Assembly (NCBI RefSeq): GCF_002887595.1
Contig: NZ_PEBU01000003.1
Location: 124,001 to 188,000, forward strand
DNA from: Bowmanella denitrificans
Lineage (GTDB): Bacteria > Pseudomonadota > Gammaproteobacteria > Enterobacterales > Alteromonadaceae
Direction: 5' to 3'
DNA: 64,000 nt
Shown here: positions 25,043-35,975 of the stretch, piece after piece
Layout of the letters: every line of letters begins with the position of its first letter
Position numbering within the stretch: position 1 is the first letter of the stretch
Program-made: the position numbers and the translations under genes
Notes under the pieces: generated by a model
What the model saw: the letters and a program-made list of their open reading frames with translations, nothing else
Told to the model about the DNA's origin: nothing
Databases searched by the model: none

Positions 25043-25072
25043 TGACAAGCCGGCAGGTGGCCCGGCTTGTCA
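25043..25072. terminator. Hairpin after the TonB receptor gene
   Basis: tgacaagccgg at 25043-25053 pairs with ccggcttgtca at 25062-25072, an 11-bp stem with an 8-base loop, just past the receptor stop. No T-run follows on the minus strand, so if it acts as a terminator it is not a classic one. Confidence 0.45.
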
Positions 25073-25086
25073 CTTAACCTTTTGGT

Positions 25087-27150
25087 TTAGAAGGTCACAC
25101 TAAAACCTACTGAAGGCCGGATACCAAAGTCATCTTCTTCCTCCTTGATAATCAAATCTGACGTGGACTTGACCTTAGGGTAATCTAGATCCACATGGCT
25201 GATGTTTTCCACGCCGAGGATATTCATCACTTCCATCACCAGCTTGGCATCCAGACCAAAGAAATCGACTTTACGCTCCAGCCTCACATCCAGGCGACCA
25301 TAAGTATCGAATCGTTCTGAGAAAGGATCGCCATACACCGGCAAAAAGCGCCCTTCAAAGTCAGGATTATGTTTAACACCCACTATGGGCGTATAGGCCT
25401 GACCGCTACGGGCGGTCAAATTAAAGCCAGCATTCCAGCGCTCATTGATTTGATAGTTAAACACAGCATTGATCACCAGCGGCGTATCTGCATAGTAATC
25501 ACGGGTGATATCCGTACGCAGGTCGGTGCGCTCACTCTTGCCATAACTGACCGACAACCAGCCATACCAATCTTCGGTGCGGTTTTTGTTGATCATCAGG
25601 TCCACTCCATAAGCCCGCCCTTCTACCTCGTTGCTGTACAGCTTATCCGCATCAGCATAACCGTTTAGCGCCAAGGGTAGCTTGTCCATGGTCTTGTAAT
25701 AGGTTTCCAGTGACCAGCTCCACTCATCAGCCAGGTCCTGCTCAAACCCCAGACTGGTATGCATTGACGTCTGAGATTTCAGTTGCGGATTACCAATCTC
25801 TTCCATCAGATAGGGAATATCCTGCATGCGGTTATAGCGGCCGGCTTTGAAGTTAATACGATTGCTGTCATCTAACTGGTAGCGAAGGGCCAGTCTGGGG
25901 TTAACAAAATTCTCATCGGTCAGATCATTGCGATGCCACTGCACGCCAAGCTCAGACTCCAGCGCCTCGCTAAGCTGCCAGATATGCGCCACCGACAACA
26001 TTTGGCTGGCAAAGTCCACCTTACGCTGGTCCTTTATACGCTCACCTTTATTCAGGTCACAATCGGGATCCAATTCGGTACAGGTGTACAAAAACATGTC
26101 GTAATCTACACTGAATTGCTGATCATAATAGGCCGCATCCACCACTAGGTGATGACGGCGATTTAAGCGGTAATTTAGGCGGCCTTTGAGCGACACTTGC
26201 TTATTCTTAACGTCCTGGTAAAAGCCATCCGTACCTGTGGCCGCTTTACCGTATTCCAGGCGCTCATCACCGCTGAGCGCCCCCACGCCCAGCTTAAACT
26301 GATAGTCATCAGCAAAGTGATCCCAGATCAGACTTTGGCTGTTAAAACCGCGTTTAAAGATTGCATCGCCCTGATATTCAGGATTCTTCAATGACAATTC
26401 GGCCCGCTCATTAAAATTGGCCGCCGCGCTGTCATTAGCACCGGTAAAAGACAGACTGAACTGGTTATTACCGTTGGGCTCCCACATCAGTTTGCCCTGG
26501 TAATCGTTATCATCCGGCGCGTCGTTAATGACCACGCCGGTCTTCTCACCGTCCTCGTCTTCCAGCTCTTCACCTTTGGAGAAAAACAGTGGCAACATGC
26601 TTTTACGTCCGGACAGGTAGAACGCCAGATTATCGCTAATGGCCCCTTCGACAAACACACCGGAGTTAAACATGCTCATATCCACAATGGTTTTGACATT
26701 CTGATGGCGTGGATTACGCAAGGTCACATCAAACACCGCGCCGGTAACGTTGGCATAGCTGGTACCGTAGGCCGCTGAATACAGTTGAAAGTCTTGCAAC
26801 AGGTACTTGTTAAAGATGGAATTGCCAAAATCATGGAAAATATAGCCAGCTGGCATAAAGTCCACTTCAAAGCTGTTATCACTGGGGGACGAACCACGCA
26901 CGGCGGGTGCCGCCATCGAGCCACCGGCAGCCACGACACCTGGCAGGGCAAATACCGCCTGCAGCGGGTCGCCCAATGCGCCGGGCATGGCAATCAGTTT
27001 TTCACTGTTTTCGGTAATCTCAGACAAAATACTGCTGCGTTTGTGTACAACTTCTATCTTTTCAACCTGCTCCTGAGCATAAGCCCCCTGGGCAAAGACT
27101 AAGGTCAGTGCAATAGCGGATAATTTGAACGTTGGTTCCAGCTTTAACAT
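25087..27150 (-). CDS. TonB-dependent outer-membrane receptor
   Basis: A receptor of about 687 residues. Signal peptide MLKLEPTFKLSAIALTLVFA, ending GAYA; a TonB-box-like stretch around VEKIEVVHKR; a plug domain with SMAAPAVRGSSPSDNSFEVD; then a long beta-barrel ending in phenylalanine (GFSVTF). The ATG at 27150 has AGGAAC upstream and places the signal peptide at the N terminus; the frame is open to 27192. The ligand is unknown. Single gene, followed by a hairpin. TonB-dependent receptors take up iron complexes, vitamins or glycans. Confidence 0.93.
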   Translation of the reverse strand: MLKLEPTFKLSAIALTLVFAQGAYAQEQVEKIEVVHKRSSILSEITENSEKLIAMPGALGDPLQAVFALPGVVAAGGSMAAPAVRGSSPSDNSFEVDFMPAGYIFHDFGNSIFNKYLLQDFQLYSAAYGTSYANVTGAVFDVTLRNPRHQNVKTIVDMSMFNSGVFVEGAISDNLAFYLSGRKSMLPLFFSKGEELEDEDGEKTGVVINDAPDDNDYQGKLMWEPNGNNQFSLSFTGANDSAAANFNERAELSLKNPEYQGDAIFKRGFNSQSLIWDHFADDYQFKLGVGALSGDERLEYGKAATGTDGFYQDVKNKQVSLKGRLNYRLNRRHHLVVDAAYYDQQFSVDYDMFLYTCTELDPDCDLNKGERIKDQRKVDFASQMLSVAHIWQLSEALESELGVQWHRNDLTDENFVNPRLALRYQLDDSNRINFKAGRYNRMQDIPYLMEEIGNPQLKSQTSMHTSLGFEQDLADEWSWSLETYYKTMDKLPLALNGYADADKLYSNEVEGRAYGVDLMINKNRTEDWYGWLSVSYGKSERTDLRTDITRDYYADTPLVINAVFNYQINERWNAGFNLTARSGQAYTPIVGVKHNPDFEGRFLPVYGDPFSERFDTYGRLDVRLERKVDFFGLDAKLVMEVMNILGVENISHVDLDYPKVKSTSDLIIKEEEDDFGIRPSVGFSVTF

Positions 27151-27262
27151 AACGTGTTCCTGATGTTTTGAGTGTGACATCAGAGTAATCAAGTCAGTGT
27201 CTGAGAGCTGTGAGAGCTGTGTGGCGAGATGTTGTGCTTTGTAAAAAGCTGTATTGGGGTGA

Positions 27263-27283
27263 GCCGGTCTGTGTCAGACCGGC
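27263..27283. terminator. Hairpin at the end of the MFS gene
   Basis: gccggtctg-tgt-cagaccggc spans the stop codon of the MFS gene. A strong 9-bp stem, but without a T-run on the minus strand; it may act as a transcript-end stabiliser or weak terminator. Confidence 0.4.
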
Positions 27284-28521
27284 CTGGGTATCTCTTCACA
27301 TTGCAGTTTTCTGGCCGGGATCAGCACAATCACCAATAGGGCCACTGCCACCACCATAGCCGCAGCAATAAAGGTCTGTTCAGCACCCTGGCCCTGGTTC
27401 CACAGCAGCCCGGCAGCATAATTACCGATAGCGCCCCCCAGCCCTCCTGCCAGACTCACATACAAGGCCTGACCGCGACTTTGGAAGCGACGACCGAAAT
27501 AGCGGTGGATAAACTGAATGGCGGTGGCATGAGTCAGGCCAAAGCTGGCAGCATGAATACACTGACTCAGAATAAGAATACCAGGGAAGTGGGCAAAACG
27601 CGCCAATACCCACCAGCGAATCACGGTCAGGACCAGACTCACCAGCAGCATCTGCTTTATACCAAAACGCTGAATCAGGCGACCGGCTTTAAGAAAAATC
27701 AGGATCTCGGCGACCACCCCCAAAGACAACAGTAAACCGGTTTGTAAACCGCTGTAGCCGAGGTCTTTCATATACAAGGTAAAGAAACTGTTATAGGGGC
27801 CGAAGCCTACTTGCAGTAAACACAGGGCCAGAATAAAGCCCAGAAACACCGGGCTGTTGATCTTACTCCAGATCGACCCGGTGTGCGGCGTATCATCCGG
27901 TACCTGCTGCGGCTCACGCAAGCGACTGCTGACCAGCAACAAGGCAGCCAGTAAGCTGACACAAATGGCCAGTAACACTTCGGTGCCAAACCAGTCAATT
28001 AAACGCCCGGCGCTGATGGTCAGCAGAATAAAGCCCATACTGCCCCATAGGCGAATACGGCTATAACGATGTGCATCACCGCCGACACTGTTAAGGGTGA
28101 TCACTTCCATCTGTGGCATGATGGCGGTCCAGAACATCATGATCAGGCCGAAGCATAAGGTCAGTCCCCAGAATCCGTCGGCGAAAAAAATCACAAAAAA
28201 GCTGACCAGGGCCAATAGTGCACCCAGTTGCAGGATACGCAGGCATTTACCGCTGCGATCAGCCAGATTGGCCCACAGATTCGGCCCCAAAATACGCGTC
28301 AGAGTAATCAGGCCCAGTAACTGACCGATTTCTACCGACGTTAACCCACGGCCATCTAAAAACATGGCCAGATAAGGGGTTAACACCCCTAACTGACCGA
28401 AATACAGCAGGTAGGCCAGGGCCAGCCAAATCAGCGGGCCGCGACCAGGTAAAGATAGGTTACTCAGAAAGATGTCCTGGCAAAATAGGGGTGTGTGATT
28501 GTACGTCGGCATTCTGCCCAC
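27274..28521 (-). CDS. MFS transporter, HcaT/nucleoside-symporter-like
   Basis: A 415-residue protein with about twelve hydrophobic helices, resembling the MFS_1-like group that includes the phenylpropionate transporter HcaT. Indicators are [30 protein letters not shown] at the start, the loop [12 protein letters not shown] and the repeat-type second-half loop [11 protein letters not shown]. The start overlaps the end of aroC by about 60 bp; ATGs at 28521 and 28512 are both possible, and no later ATG precedes the first helix. The position after prmB-aroC matches an operon. Substrate unknown. Confidence 0.82.
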   Translation of the reverse strand: MGRMPTYNHTPLFCQDIFLSNLSLPGRGPLIWLALAYLLYFGQLGVLTPYLAMFLDGRGLTSVEIGQLLGLITLTRILGPNLWANLADRSGKCLRILQLGALLALVSFFVIFFADGFWGLTLCFGLIMMFWTAIMPQMEVITLNSVGGDAHRYSRIRLWGSMGFILLTISAGRLIDWFGTEVLLAICVSLLAALLLVSSRLREPQQVPDDTPHTGSIWSKINSPVFLGFILALCLLQVGFGPYNSFFTLYMKDLGYSGLQTGLLLSLGVVAEILIFLKAGRLIQRFGIKQMLLVSLVLTVIRWWVLARFAHFPGILILSQCIHAASFGLTHATAIQFIHRYFGRRFQSRGQALYVSLAGGLGGAIGNYAAGLLWNQGQGAEQTFIAAAMVVAVALLVIVLIPARKLQCEEIPRPV

Positions 28522-29563
28522 GATGGCGCAGGAAATGGTCCATCAGCACCAACGCCAGCATGGCTTCGGCAATGGGCACGGCGCGGATGCCAACGCAAGG
28601 GTCGTGACGGCCCTTGGTCACAATCTCGGCCGCTTTGCCCTGTATATCGATGGTGTCACCCGGCACGCTGATACTGGAGGTGGGTTTTAAGGCCAGATGT
28701 ACCAGAATATCCTGGCCACTGGAAATCCCTCCCAAAATACCGCCGGCTCGGTTGCTGGCAAAACCCTTTGGCGTCATGGCATCACGGTGTTCGGAGCCTT
28801 TTTGTTCCACCACCGCAAAACCGTCGCCTACTTCAACACCTTTTACCGCATTGATGCCCATCATGGCATGGGCAATATCTGCATCCAGACGATCAAACAC
28901 CGGTTCGCCCAGTCCCACTGGCACATGTCGGGCCACCACTGACACCTTGGCACCAATGGAATCACCGGATTTTTTCAGATCGCGCATATATTCATCCAGC
29001 GCGTCCAGTTTGCCAGGGTCGGCACAAAAGAACGGATTGTCGTTGGTGATAGCCAGGTCCACCGGTTCAAGCCTGATTGGCCCCAACTGCGACAAATAAC
29101 CGGTGATTTCAATACCTAGTTTGTCCTTCAGGTATTTTTTAGCAATGGCTCCCGCCGCCACCCGGATAGCAGTTTCCCGGGCACTGGAACGACCACCGCC
29201 GCGATAATCACGCAGGCCGTATTTCTGCTGATAAGTATAATCGGCGTGACCAGGCCGGAAAATATCCTTGATATTGGAATAATCCTTGGAACGCTGGTCG
29301 GTGTTTTCGATTAGTAACCCAATGGACGTACCGGTGGTTTTACCTTCAAATACGCCGGAGAGTATTTTTACCACGTCATCTTCACGACGGGCCGTGGTAT
29401 AACGAGAGGTGCCAGGCTTACGTCTGTCCAGATCTACCTGCAGATCAGCTTCGCTTAACGCCAGCCCCGGTGGGCAGCCATCGACCACACCGCCGATGGC
29501 AATGCCGTGGCTTTCACCAAAGGTGGTCACGGTGAAAAGTCTGCCAAAATGATTTCCAGCCAT
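28460..29563 (-). CDS. aroC: Chorismate synthase
   Basis: A 367-residue enzyme making chorismate from 5-enolpyruvylshikimate 3-phosphate, the last step of the common aromatic pathway; it needs reduced FMN. Family motifs are [20 protein letters not shown] at the N terminus, [29 protein letters not shown] and [14 protein letters not shown]. The frame is open to 29650, but the ATG at 29563 is the family start. It begins 10 bp after prmB ends, so prmB-aroC form an operon as in other gammaproteobacteria. Confidence 0.97.
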   Translation of the reverse strand: MAGNHFGRLFTVTTFGESHGIAIGGVVDGCPPGLALSEADLQVDLDRRKPGTSRYTTARREDDVVKILSGVFEGKTTGTSIGLLIENTDQRSKDYSNIKDIFRPGHADYTYQQKYGLRDYRGGGRSSARETAIRVAAGAIAKKYLKDKLGIEITGYLSQLGPIRLEPVDLAITNDNPFFCADPGKLDALDEYMRDLKKSGDSIGAKVSVVARHVPVGLGEPVFDRLDADIAHAMMGINAVKGVEVGDGFAVVEQKGSEHRDAMTPKGFASNRAGGILGGISSGQDILVHLALKPTSSISVPGDTIDIQGKAAEIVTKGRHDPCVGIRAVPIAEAMLALVLMDHFLRHRGQNADVQSHTPILPGHLSE

Positions 29564-29573
29564 AGTCTTGTTG

Positions 29574-30500
29574 TTATCCTGCTTGTTGATTCCAATAGGC
29601 CACCAGATCAGCACGGCTGATGGCAAACACACCCAGTCCACCCTGTTCAAAGTCCAGCCAACTCAATGGCAGCTCAGGATACTGCTGTTCCATATGTACC
29701 ATGGAATTACCCACTTCAATAAACAGCCAGCCCCGCTCGCTAAGATGATCCGGCCCATCTTTGAGTAATTGATGCACCAGGTCCAGCCCGTCAAAACCGG
29801 CCGCCAGACCCAATTCGGGTTCGTGGTGAAATTCTTCGGGCAAATCAGCCATATCCTCGGCATCCACATAGGGAGGATTGGCAATGATCAGGTCATAGCG
29901 CTGACCACCGAGGTTTTGATACAGATCTGATTGAATCGGGAATACCCTGTCGCCCAGGCCGTGCTCCTGAATATTGATATCCGCCACCTGCAGCGCATCC
30001 GCGCTGATATCCACCGCATCCACTTGCGCGCCTGGCCAGGTATGGGCTGCGGCAATGGCAATGCAGGCACTACCAGTGCACATATCCAGTATGTTGTCCG
30101 GCTCAAAGTTCAGCCAGGGTGAAAATTGGTTGATAATCAGCTCGGCAAAGGGCGAACGTGGTACCAGTACGCGCTCATCCACGTAAAATGGTAAACCGCA
30201 AAACCACGCCTGATTAGTCAGATACGCCAGCGGGATACGTTCATCCACCCGCCGCTGCACCAGTTCTACCACCTGCTGCTTTTCTGACTGGGTCAGACGT
30301 GCGTTGTACAGTGCAGCAGGATCCTGCTGCGGCAGGTGCAATACCTGCAGTACCAGGCAAACCGCTTCATCCCAGGCATTGTCGGTACCATGCCCAAAAT
30401 ACAAGCCCGCCTCATTAAAACGGCTCATGGCCCAGCGCATCATATCCAAAATTGTTTGTAAATCGGTGACGGCATCTGGCCATGTAAGCTTGTCTGTCAT
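29574..30500 (-). CDS. prmB: Ribosomal protein uL3 N5-glutamine methyltransferase
   Basis: A 308-residue SAM-dependent methyltransferase that methylates a glutamine of ribosomal protein L3. The SAM motif is [16 protein letters not shown] and the catalytic glutamine-binding motif is [36 protein letters not shown] in the middle is characteristic of the PrmB/HemK group. The length and the prmB-aroC neighbourhood favour PrmB over HemK. Directly upstream of aroC and divergent from smrB. Confidence 0.95.
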   Translation of the reverse strand: MTDKLTWPDAVTDLQTILDMMRWAMSRFNEAGLYFGHGTDNAWDEAVCLVLQVLHLPQQDPAALYNARLTQSEKQQVVELVQRRVDERIPLAYLTNQAWFCGLPFYVDERVLVPRSPFAELIINQFSPWLNFEPDNILDMCTGSACIAIAAAHTWPGAQVDAVDISADALQVADINIQEHGLGDRVFPIQSDLYQNLGGQRYDLIIANPPYVDAEDMADLPEEFHHEPELGLAAGFDGLDLVHQLLKDGPDHLSERGWLFIEVGNSMVHMEQQYPELPLSWLDFEQGGLGVFAISRADLVAYWNQQAG

Positions 30501-30636
30501 AAATCTCTACCTGAAAAAAAATGCGCGCCTATTATGCCAGTTACCTGACTGGCTGCCGATAGTAAAATCAGCCAAACTTTGCCCTTAAGCACAGGCTTGC
30601 TATTATGCCGCCAGTTTTGCCCTGGCTCTCTACCTT

Positions 30637-31194
30637 ATGACCAAGAAATCCGATCTGAACGAAGAAGAGTTATCGCTGTTTCGCAGCGAAGTTCAGGGCG
30701 TCAGGCGTATCAAGCAGGACAAAATACCCCCTCGCCCACCGGCCAGCAAGCATAAAACCGCAGAACTTAGACAAAACCGGACTAACCAGCATTGTGTTGC
30801 GCAACGCCAGGCCCGTCAGGCAGCGGCCAGTTTCGCTTTCTCTGACGGCTTTGAAGCCTGGTTTGACCCAAATCAGCCGATTAAATACACCAAGCCCGGC
30901 AGTGACAGTTATGAAGTAAAACGCCTGCGCCGCGGCGACTACCCACCGGATCTGATTCTGGACTTACATGGCTTGAAGCGCGATGACGCCAAACTGGAAA
31001 TCGCCGCCTTACTGCATACTGCTGTCAAACAACATTGCTACTGTGTTTGCATAGTGCACGGCTTAGGTGAACATATATTAAAAAAATCCGTGCCCAACTG
31101 GCTGGTACAACACCCCGACGTACTGGCATTTCATCAGGCACCGCTGGAATGGGGCGGCAATGGCGCGTTGCTGGTGTTACTTAAAGCCTGTTGA
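30637..31194 (+). CDS. smrB: Ribosome-rescue endonuclease SmrB
   Basis: A 185-residue protein whose C-terminal half is a Smr domain: DLHGLKRDDAKLEIAALL, then VCIVHGLGEHILKKSVPNWL and QAPLEWGGNGALLVLL. The DLHG and HG.G motifs are conserved in Smr nucleases. In E. coli SmrB (YfcN) cuts mRNA at collided ribosomes, and the length matches. Divergent from prmB, as in related genomes. Its stop lies inside a perfect 16-bp inverted repeat that may end the transcript. Confidence 0.93.
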   Translation: MTKKSDLNEEELSLFRSEVQGVRRIKQDKIPPRPPASKHKTAELRQNRTNQHCVAQRQARQAAASFAFSDGFEAWFDPNQPIKYTKPGSDSYEVKRLRRGDYPPDLILDLHGLKRDDAKLEIAALLHTAVKQHCYCVCIVHGLGEHILKKSVPNWLVQHPDVLAFHQAPLEWGGNGALLVLLKAC

Positions 31195-31239
31195 CCTTTT
31201 GAGTAAGATTTTTCAGCAGCGAATCAAAAGGTCAACAGG
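31187..31239 (+). terminator. 16-bp perfect inverted repeat across the smrB stop
   Basis: cctgttgaccttttga at 31187-31202 and its exact reverse complement at 31224-31239, 21-base loop, followed by tttaaaattt. It is likely a transcript end for smrB. The stem includes the TGA stop codon. Confidence 0.55.
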
Positions 31240-31315
31240 TTTAAAATTTCCCACAACCAGATCCTCGACTAGACTGTCAGCATAACATCAGGGAACAGTA
31301 GTCAGTGGATCATGC

Positions 31316-33901
31316 ATGCCCGAGCGCTTTAAGCACCTTAGCGTCAGTGAAACAAGCCAGCTACAAAAAACGCTGAATTATGCCGTACAATTTCTGGTTC
31401 TGGCGTTTAGTTACGCCTTGTTCAGTTATTTAGGCGTTAAACTCGCCACCCTCACTTACAATATCAGCCTGATATGGCCCCCTGTGGGTATCGCCGTTGC
31501 GTTGTTGCTGCGCTGGGACATGCGCCTTTGGCCGGCGATACTACTGGGCGGCATCTTCCAGGAAATGGTGGTGACAGGATACGGATTCCTCCTGTCTTTA
31601 ACGATTAGCGTAGCATCCTTGTCTGCCATTTATTTTGCTTGCTACCTGCTTAAGCGCCTGCATTTCGACGTGCAAATGGAACGCAGCAAAGACTTTTATT
31701 ACTTTACCCTTATTGCTGTAATTGGCTGCCCATTGTTGATGGCCTTAATGGGGGTTGGCGTACTGACCCTCAATGGCGTGATCCCACAGCAGGATTTCCC
31801 ATCTGCTGCTCTGTCCTGGTTTCTCGGTGATATTACCGGCATGCTGGTATTTGGCATCGCTCTGCTGGTGTTCAATCTAAACCGTCTGGCGGCGCTGCTT
31901 AATGCGTCTAACTTGCTGGTCTTTGCCATGATGCTACTCATTGGCTTAGAACTGTTTGTATTTGAGTACAGTCCGGTAGCTCCTGCATTGGCCCTGCTGC
32001 CGGTGCTCGGCCTGCTTTGGATTGCCCTGCGTACCAATTTGGCTGCCACATCCTGGGTGGTGCTAAGCTTTTCGGCGTTAGCCTTCTATGCAGCATTAAA
32101 TCACCAGGGAATTTTTTCAAGCTTGCAGAATCCGCCTCTTGGCACCTGGTTTTATGTCAACAGCCTTGCTCTGGTTGCCTTGATTGTGTCGGTATCGGCA
32201 ATGGAAAGCCGACTGGAATCAGAGCAAATGCAATACTCCATTCAGTCCACCAATATCGGCACCTGGGACTGGCGTTTGCAGGACCAGCGAGTCCTGGTTA
32301 ATTCTGGCTGGCATCATCTGCTGGGGTTGTCTCATCAGCGACGGGAAATTTCACTGGGGGAGTTTATCTCGTTGGTTCATCCAGAGGACTTGCGCATCAT
32401 TGAAAACACCATGGATAACTATCTGAACCAGCAGACCCACGAATTCAGTTGCCAATATCGGATGTATCACAAGTCTGGCGACTGGCGCATCATTCAGTCA
32501 ACTGGCAAAATTATTGAGTGGGATTTACGCGGCCGGGCCCTGCGTATGTGCGGTACCCATCTGGATGTCACTGATTCCATCAAAACCCAGCAAGAGCTGA
32601 CGCAAACCTATACCTTTTTAAACCGTGTCTCAGAGCAAATCCCCGGTGCCATTTATCAGTTCATCCTCGACAAAAAAGGCCACGGTCACTTTCCTTATGT
32701 TAATCAGGGCATGGTCAGAATGCTTGGCGTCTCTGCTGAAAAATTAAAAGAGGATGCTAAATATGGTCTGACCAACGTTCATCCTGATGATGTGAGCAAG
32801 CTGGTTAAGACCATCCTGAAAAACAGTATCCTGGGTAAAAGTTGGCGGTATGAATTCAGAGTGGTCAAACCCAGAGCAGGTTGGCGGGAGATTCACTCAA
32901 GGCCCCACCAGTTAGAGGATGGCCAGGTGGTCTGGTTTGGCTATATGACAGATATCACTGACCATAAACACCTTGAACAAAGCATGCGCCTGGTCAATCA
33001 AAAACTGCAAAGTGCGCAACGGGCCGCTAAGTTGGGCTACTGGAATGGTAATTTGGTGACTGGCGATATGAGCTGGTCAGATATTTTATTTGAGCTTTAC
33101 GGATACAGGCCCGGCGCGGTTGAGGCCAGTTTTAACACGCTACTGGGGCTGGTTCCTGAGGAAGAAAAACAAGCCCTCAAAGATGGCATGGCCTGGGCAG
33201 TTCGAACCGGCGAGTTAAATATAGAGCATCGCATTGTTACGACAGACGGAGAGATACGCTGGTTTCATCAGTTAGCCAAGGTATCCACTGCCAACCACCA
33301 TTGGTTTGAAGGAAGCGCGCAGGATATTACCGAAAGAAAGACTCTGGAACTGCGCTTCCAGACCATGGCACTGACCGATGAGCTGACCGGCATAGCCAAC
33401 AGGCGGGCATTTTTGCAACAACTGGAGCGGGAATGGGGCCGGTTTAAACGCAAAGGAAGTCACAGGGTATTTGTCACCATTACGGATATTGATCACTTTA
33501 AACAGGTTAACGACACCTATGGCCATGATGTGGGCGACAAGGTTCTTCGGCACTTTACCGACCTTATCGGCGAGCATATCCGCAAGGGCGACGTATTTGG
33601 CCGCATGGGCGGCGAAGAATTCGCCCTGATGCTCATTGATTCGGATCAAGCTCAGGTCATCAATCTGTTAGAAAAATTACGCGGCATTATTCAGGACACC
33701 CCCCTGCAGGTAACCATGAGACTGTCAGTCAGTATTACCGCCAGTTTCGGCGTGGCGCGTTTTAATGCCACTCAAAGAAACTTTGACGATGCGCTTATTG
33801 CCGCAGACCAGGCCCTTTATCAGGCCAAAGGTCAGGGACGTAACCGGGTTTGCCTTGAATCCTCCAACGCATCGCAGCCGCACTCTATCACTGATACCTA
33901 A
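31316..33901 (+). CDS. MASE1-PAS-GGDEF diguanylate cyclase
   Basis: An 861-residue membrane sensor. About 290 residues at the N terminus are a MASE1 integral membrane domain (8-10 helices, with ISLIWPPVGIAVALLLRW), followed by three PAS-type regions (roughly 310-400, 430-545 and 570-680) and a GGDEF domain from about 690. The active-site motif is GGEEF at 765-769, and an RxxD inhibitory site (RKGD) lies five residues before it, so a product-inhibited, active c-di-GMP synthase is likely. The start is the ATG at 31316. No EAL domain. The sensed signal is unknown. Confidence 0.94.
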   Translation: MPERFKHLSVSETSQLQKTLNYAVQFLVLAFSYALFSYLGVKLATLTYNISLIWPPVGIAVALLLRWDMRLWPAILLGGIFQEMVVTGYGFLLSLTISVASLSAIYFACYLLKRLHFDVQMERSKDFYYFTLIAVIGCPLLMALMGVGVLTLNGVIPQQDFPSAALSWFLGDITGMLVFGIALLVFNLNRLAALLNASNLLVFAMMLLIGLELFVFEYSPVAPALALLPVLGLLWIALRTNLAATSWVVLSFSALAFYAALNHQGIFSSLQNPPLGTWFYVNSLALVALIVSVSAMESRLESEQMQYSIQSTNIGTWDWRLQDQRVLVNSGWHHLLGLSHQRREISLGEFISLVHPEDLRIIENTMDNYLNQQTHEFSCQYRMYHKSGDWRIIQSTGKIIEWDLRGRALRMCGTHLDVTDSIKTQQELTQTYTFLNRVSEQIPGAIYQFILDKKGHGHFPYVNQGMVRMLGVSAEKLKEDAKYGLTNVHPDDVSKLVKTILKNSILGKSWRYEFRVVKPRAGWREIHSRPHQLEDGQVVWFGYMTDITDHKHLEQSMRLVNQKLQSAQRAAKLGYWNGNLVTGDMSWSDILFELYGYRPGAVEASFNTLLGLVPEEEKQALKDGMAWAVRTGELNIEHRIVTTDGEIRWFHQLAKVSTANHHWFEGSAQDITERKTLELRFQTMALTDELTGIANRRAFLQQLEREWGRFKRKGSHRVFVTITDIDHFKQVNDTYGHDVGDKVLRHFTDLIGEHIRKGDVFGRMGGEEFALMLIDSDQAQVINLLEKLRGIIQDTPLQVTMRLSVSITASFGVARFNATQRNFDDALIAADQALYQAKGQGRNRVCLESSNASQPHSITDT

Positions 33902-33908
33902 CGTAACT

Positions 33909-35852
33909 TTAGTTATTGGGCATAAGTGTTGCCTCAAATGGAGAGGCAGGCAGCCCTTCCAGGTTATACAGGTTGGCATCCTGGGGGTTATCCTGCCAGC
34001 CATAACGCACCGCGACAGGGTCTGAAACCTCATCTGACCATAATCTGACATATCGTCCGTCAATTCTGGCCTTGGCGTTAACAAATCTGCCATCACTACC
34101 TGCCAGGGTGAAGCCGGTCAAGGTCTGGCCTTTAGCCGTCAACCCAGTTCCCATATGGTTAAAGGCAAGCAGCAGGCTGTTCTTCTTGCGGATTAGATGT
34201 GAAAACAGTGGACCGGAATACACCAAGTCGACCTCGTCATAAGTCAGATGCCTGGCTGCCAGGGCCATCCGTTGTGCCAGCCGCTTTTTTTCCAATGGAT
34301 GAATATCATTCCATTCACCTAAATCAAAGCTAACGGCCATGGCAGTATTATCCAGCGCCAGAGACTGCAATTGCTGCTGACGTAACGCTGCCCAGTTACT
34401 TTGCACCGGCTCATGTTGGTAAGGGTTTAAGGCCGAAAGCTGAACAAACACAAAAGGCAGAGCGGGTTGCTGCCATTTCAAGCGCCAGTCCTGGATCAGC
34501 GCCATAAACATGTCTGCGTAGTGCTGTGGTGCACCAGTGTTTGACTCGCCCTGGTACCAGATCACTCCTTTAATGGCAAAACGGGTGGCGGGGGCCAGCA
34601 TGGCATTGAATAAGCCAAGCGGCTTCCAGGCGATAAACTCAGCATTGGCCAGCGGCGGCATGTCAGTGCCAATCTGGTAATGCCAGTCTCCGCTTAAATC
34701 GATACGTTCATCCACTAATCTGAGTTCGTATGGCTTATCCGGCACCAGGCCCCCTTGTCCGCGATGACTTAAGACTCTGATGGTCAGAGTATTTTCCCCC
34801 TCTTTAAGCAGCCCCGCCGGCACCTGATAAATACGCGGCGGGTACTGATAGGTGGTATTGCCGATCAACTGGCCGTTGATATAGGTTTGGTCCGCATCAG
34901 TGATACTGCCCAGTCGCAATATGGCGGTTTGTTTGGCTTGCTGCTGAGTCAGATAAAGGTTTTTTCGCAACCACAATACGCCATGCGAAAACGACTCGCC
35001 CTGTTCTTGCCAAAAGCCAGGCATATGCAGGCTTGGCCAATCTTTGTCCTGCAACGTGGCACTGTACCAGGCAGGGTCACTCAACAGGCCCAGATCCTGA
35101 TGGTCAGCCAATTGGTGCCACTGCTGATGCTTTTGCTGATTGTCGGCTTCCAGTGCGTCGATGTTAGCCTGGTTGCGAAAATATTTGGCAGTCGCCATCT
35201 CATCGGGAAAATTTGCCAGTGCCTGCTCGCTCATCCAGCTTTGCACCGGCGAGCCGCCATAACTGCTATTGATGATACCAATGGGTACATTCACGGCTTT
35301 GGTAAGCGCTTCGGCAAAAAAATAGGCTAATGCGGAGAAATCCTGAATATGCTCAACACTGGCTGTGCGCCATGCCACCTGTGGATAATCATCATGGGGA
35401 TGCTGAAAATCATAGGCTCTGGGTACCAGAAACTGGCGGATCAGAGGAAAGTTTTTACGGTTTGCCATCTGCGGGTATTTTTCCAGCACCCGTCGAACCG
35501 GCAGTTCCATGTTGGATTGGCCGGATGCCAGCCAGACATCCCCAAAGTAAAGGTCGTTAAGCTGAATCTGTTGTGATTGGCCGACAAACTTGAAGGTGTA
35601 AGGGCCACCGGCTTGCTGTGCAGGCAATTGAATTTGCCAGCGCCCCTGACTATCAGCCGTGGCGGTTAGATGCAGATGTTCAAATATCAGACTGATGCGC
35701 TCTTCAGGACTGGCCCAGCCCCAGATCTGCAACGACTTATCCCGCTGAAGCACCGCGCCATCAGACAGCAGCGCTGGTAGCCTGAGCTGTGCGACGGCGT
35801 CTTTGCTGCAACATACCAGCGCCACAATCAGTAAAAACAACACCCGCATCAA
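33909..35852 (-). CDS. Sialate O-acetylesterase-like SGNH hydrolase, exported
   Basis: A 647-residue exported esterase of the sialate O-acetylesterase type, which removes acetyl groups from sugars such as sialic acid or xylan decorations. Signal peptide MMRVLFLLIVALVCC with cleavage near AVA-QLR. Catalytic block I is ASGQSNMELP; a later KGVIWYQGESN is the second SGNH block. The segment between has an inserted beta-sandwich domain (LRKNLYLTQQQAKQT onward), typical of the two-part family. Single gene; the natural substrate is unknown. Confidence 0.88.
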   Translation of the reverse strand: MMRVLFLLIVALVCCSKDAVAQLRLPALLSDGAVLQRDKSLQIWGWASPEERISLIFEHLHLTATADSQGRWQIQLPAQQAGGPYTFKFVGQSQQIQLNDLYFGDVWLASGQSNMELPVRRVLEKYPQMANRKNFPLIRQFLVPRAYDFQHPHDDYPQVAWRTASVEHIQDFSALAYFFAEALTKAVNVPIGIINSSYGGSPVQSWMSEQALANFPDEMATAKYFRNQANIDALEADNQQKHQQWHQLADHQDLGLLSDPAWYSATLQDKDWPSLHMPGFWQEQGESFSHGVLWLRKNLYLTQQQAKQTAILRLGSITDADQTYINGQLIGNTTYQYPPRIYQVPAGLLKEGENTLTIRVLSHRGQGGLVPDKPYELRLVDERIDLSGDWHYQIGTDMPPLANAEFIAWKPLGLFNAMLAPATRFAIKGVIWYQGESNTGAPQHYADMFMALIQDWRLKWQQPALPFVFVQLSALNPYQHEPVQSNWAALRQQQLQSLALDNTAMAVSFDLGEWNDIHPLEKKRLAQRMALAARHLTYDEVDLVYSGPLFSHLIRKKNSLLLAFNHMGTGLTAKGQTLTGFTLAGSDGRFVNAKARIDGRYVRLWSDEVSDPVAVRYGWQDNPQDANLYNLEGLPASPFEATLMPNN

Positions 35853-35975
35853 GTTATCTCCTTGGTTTCTCTAGCAACTGACCATGGGTAAGCCAGTACC
35901 AAGGGGATAATGCGAAACCTGCCGATGTACGGCAACCGCCAGTTCAGGGATTAACAGATTTCATCAAATTGATAC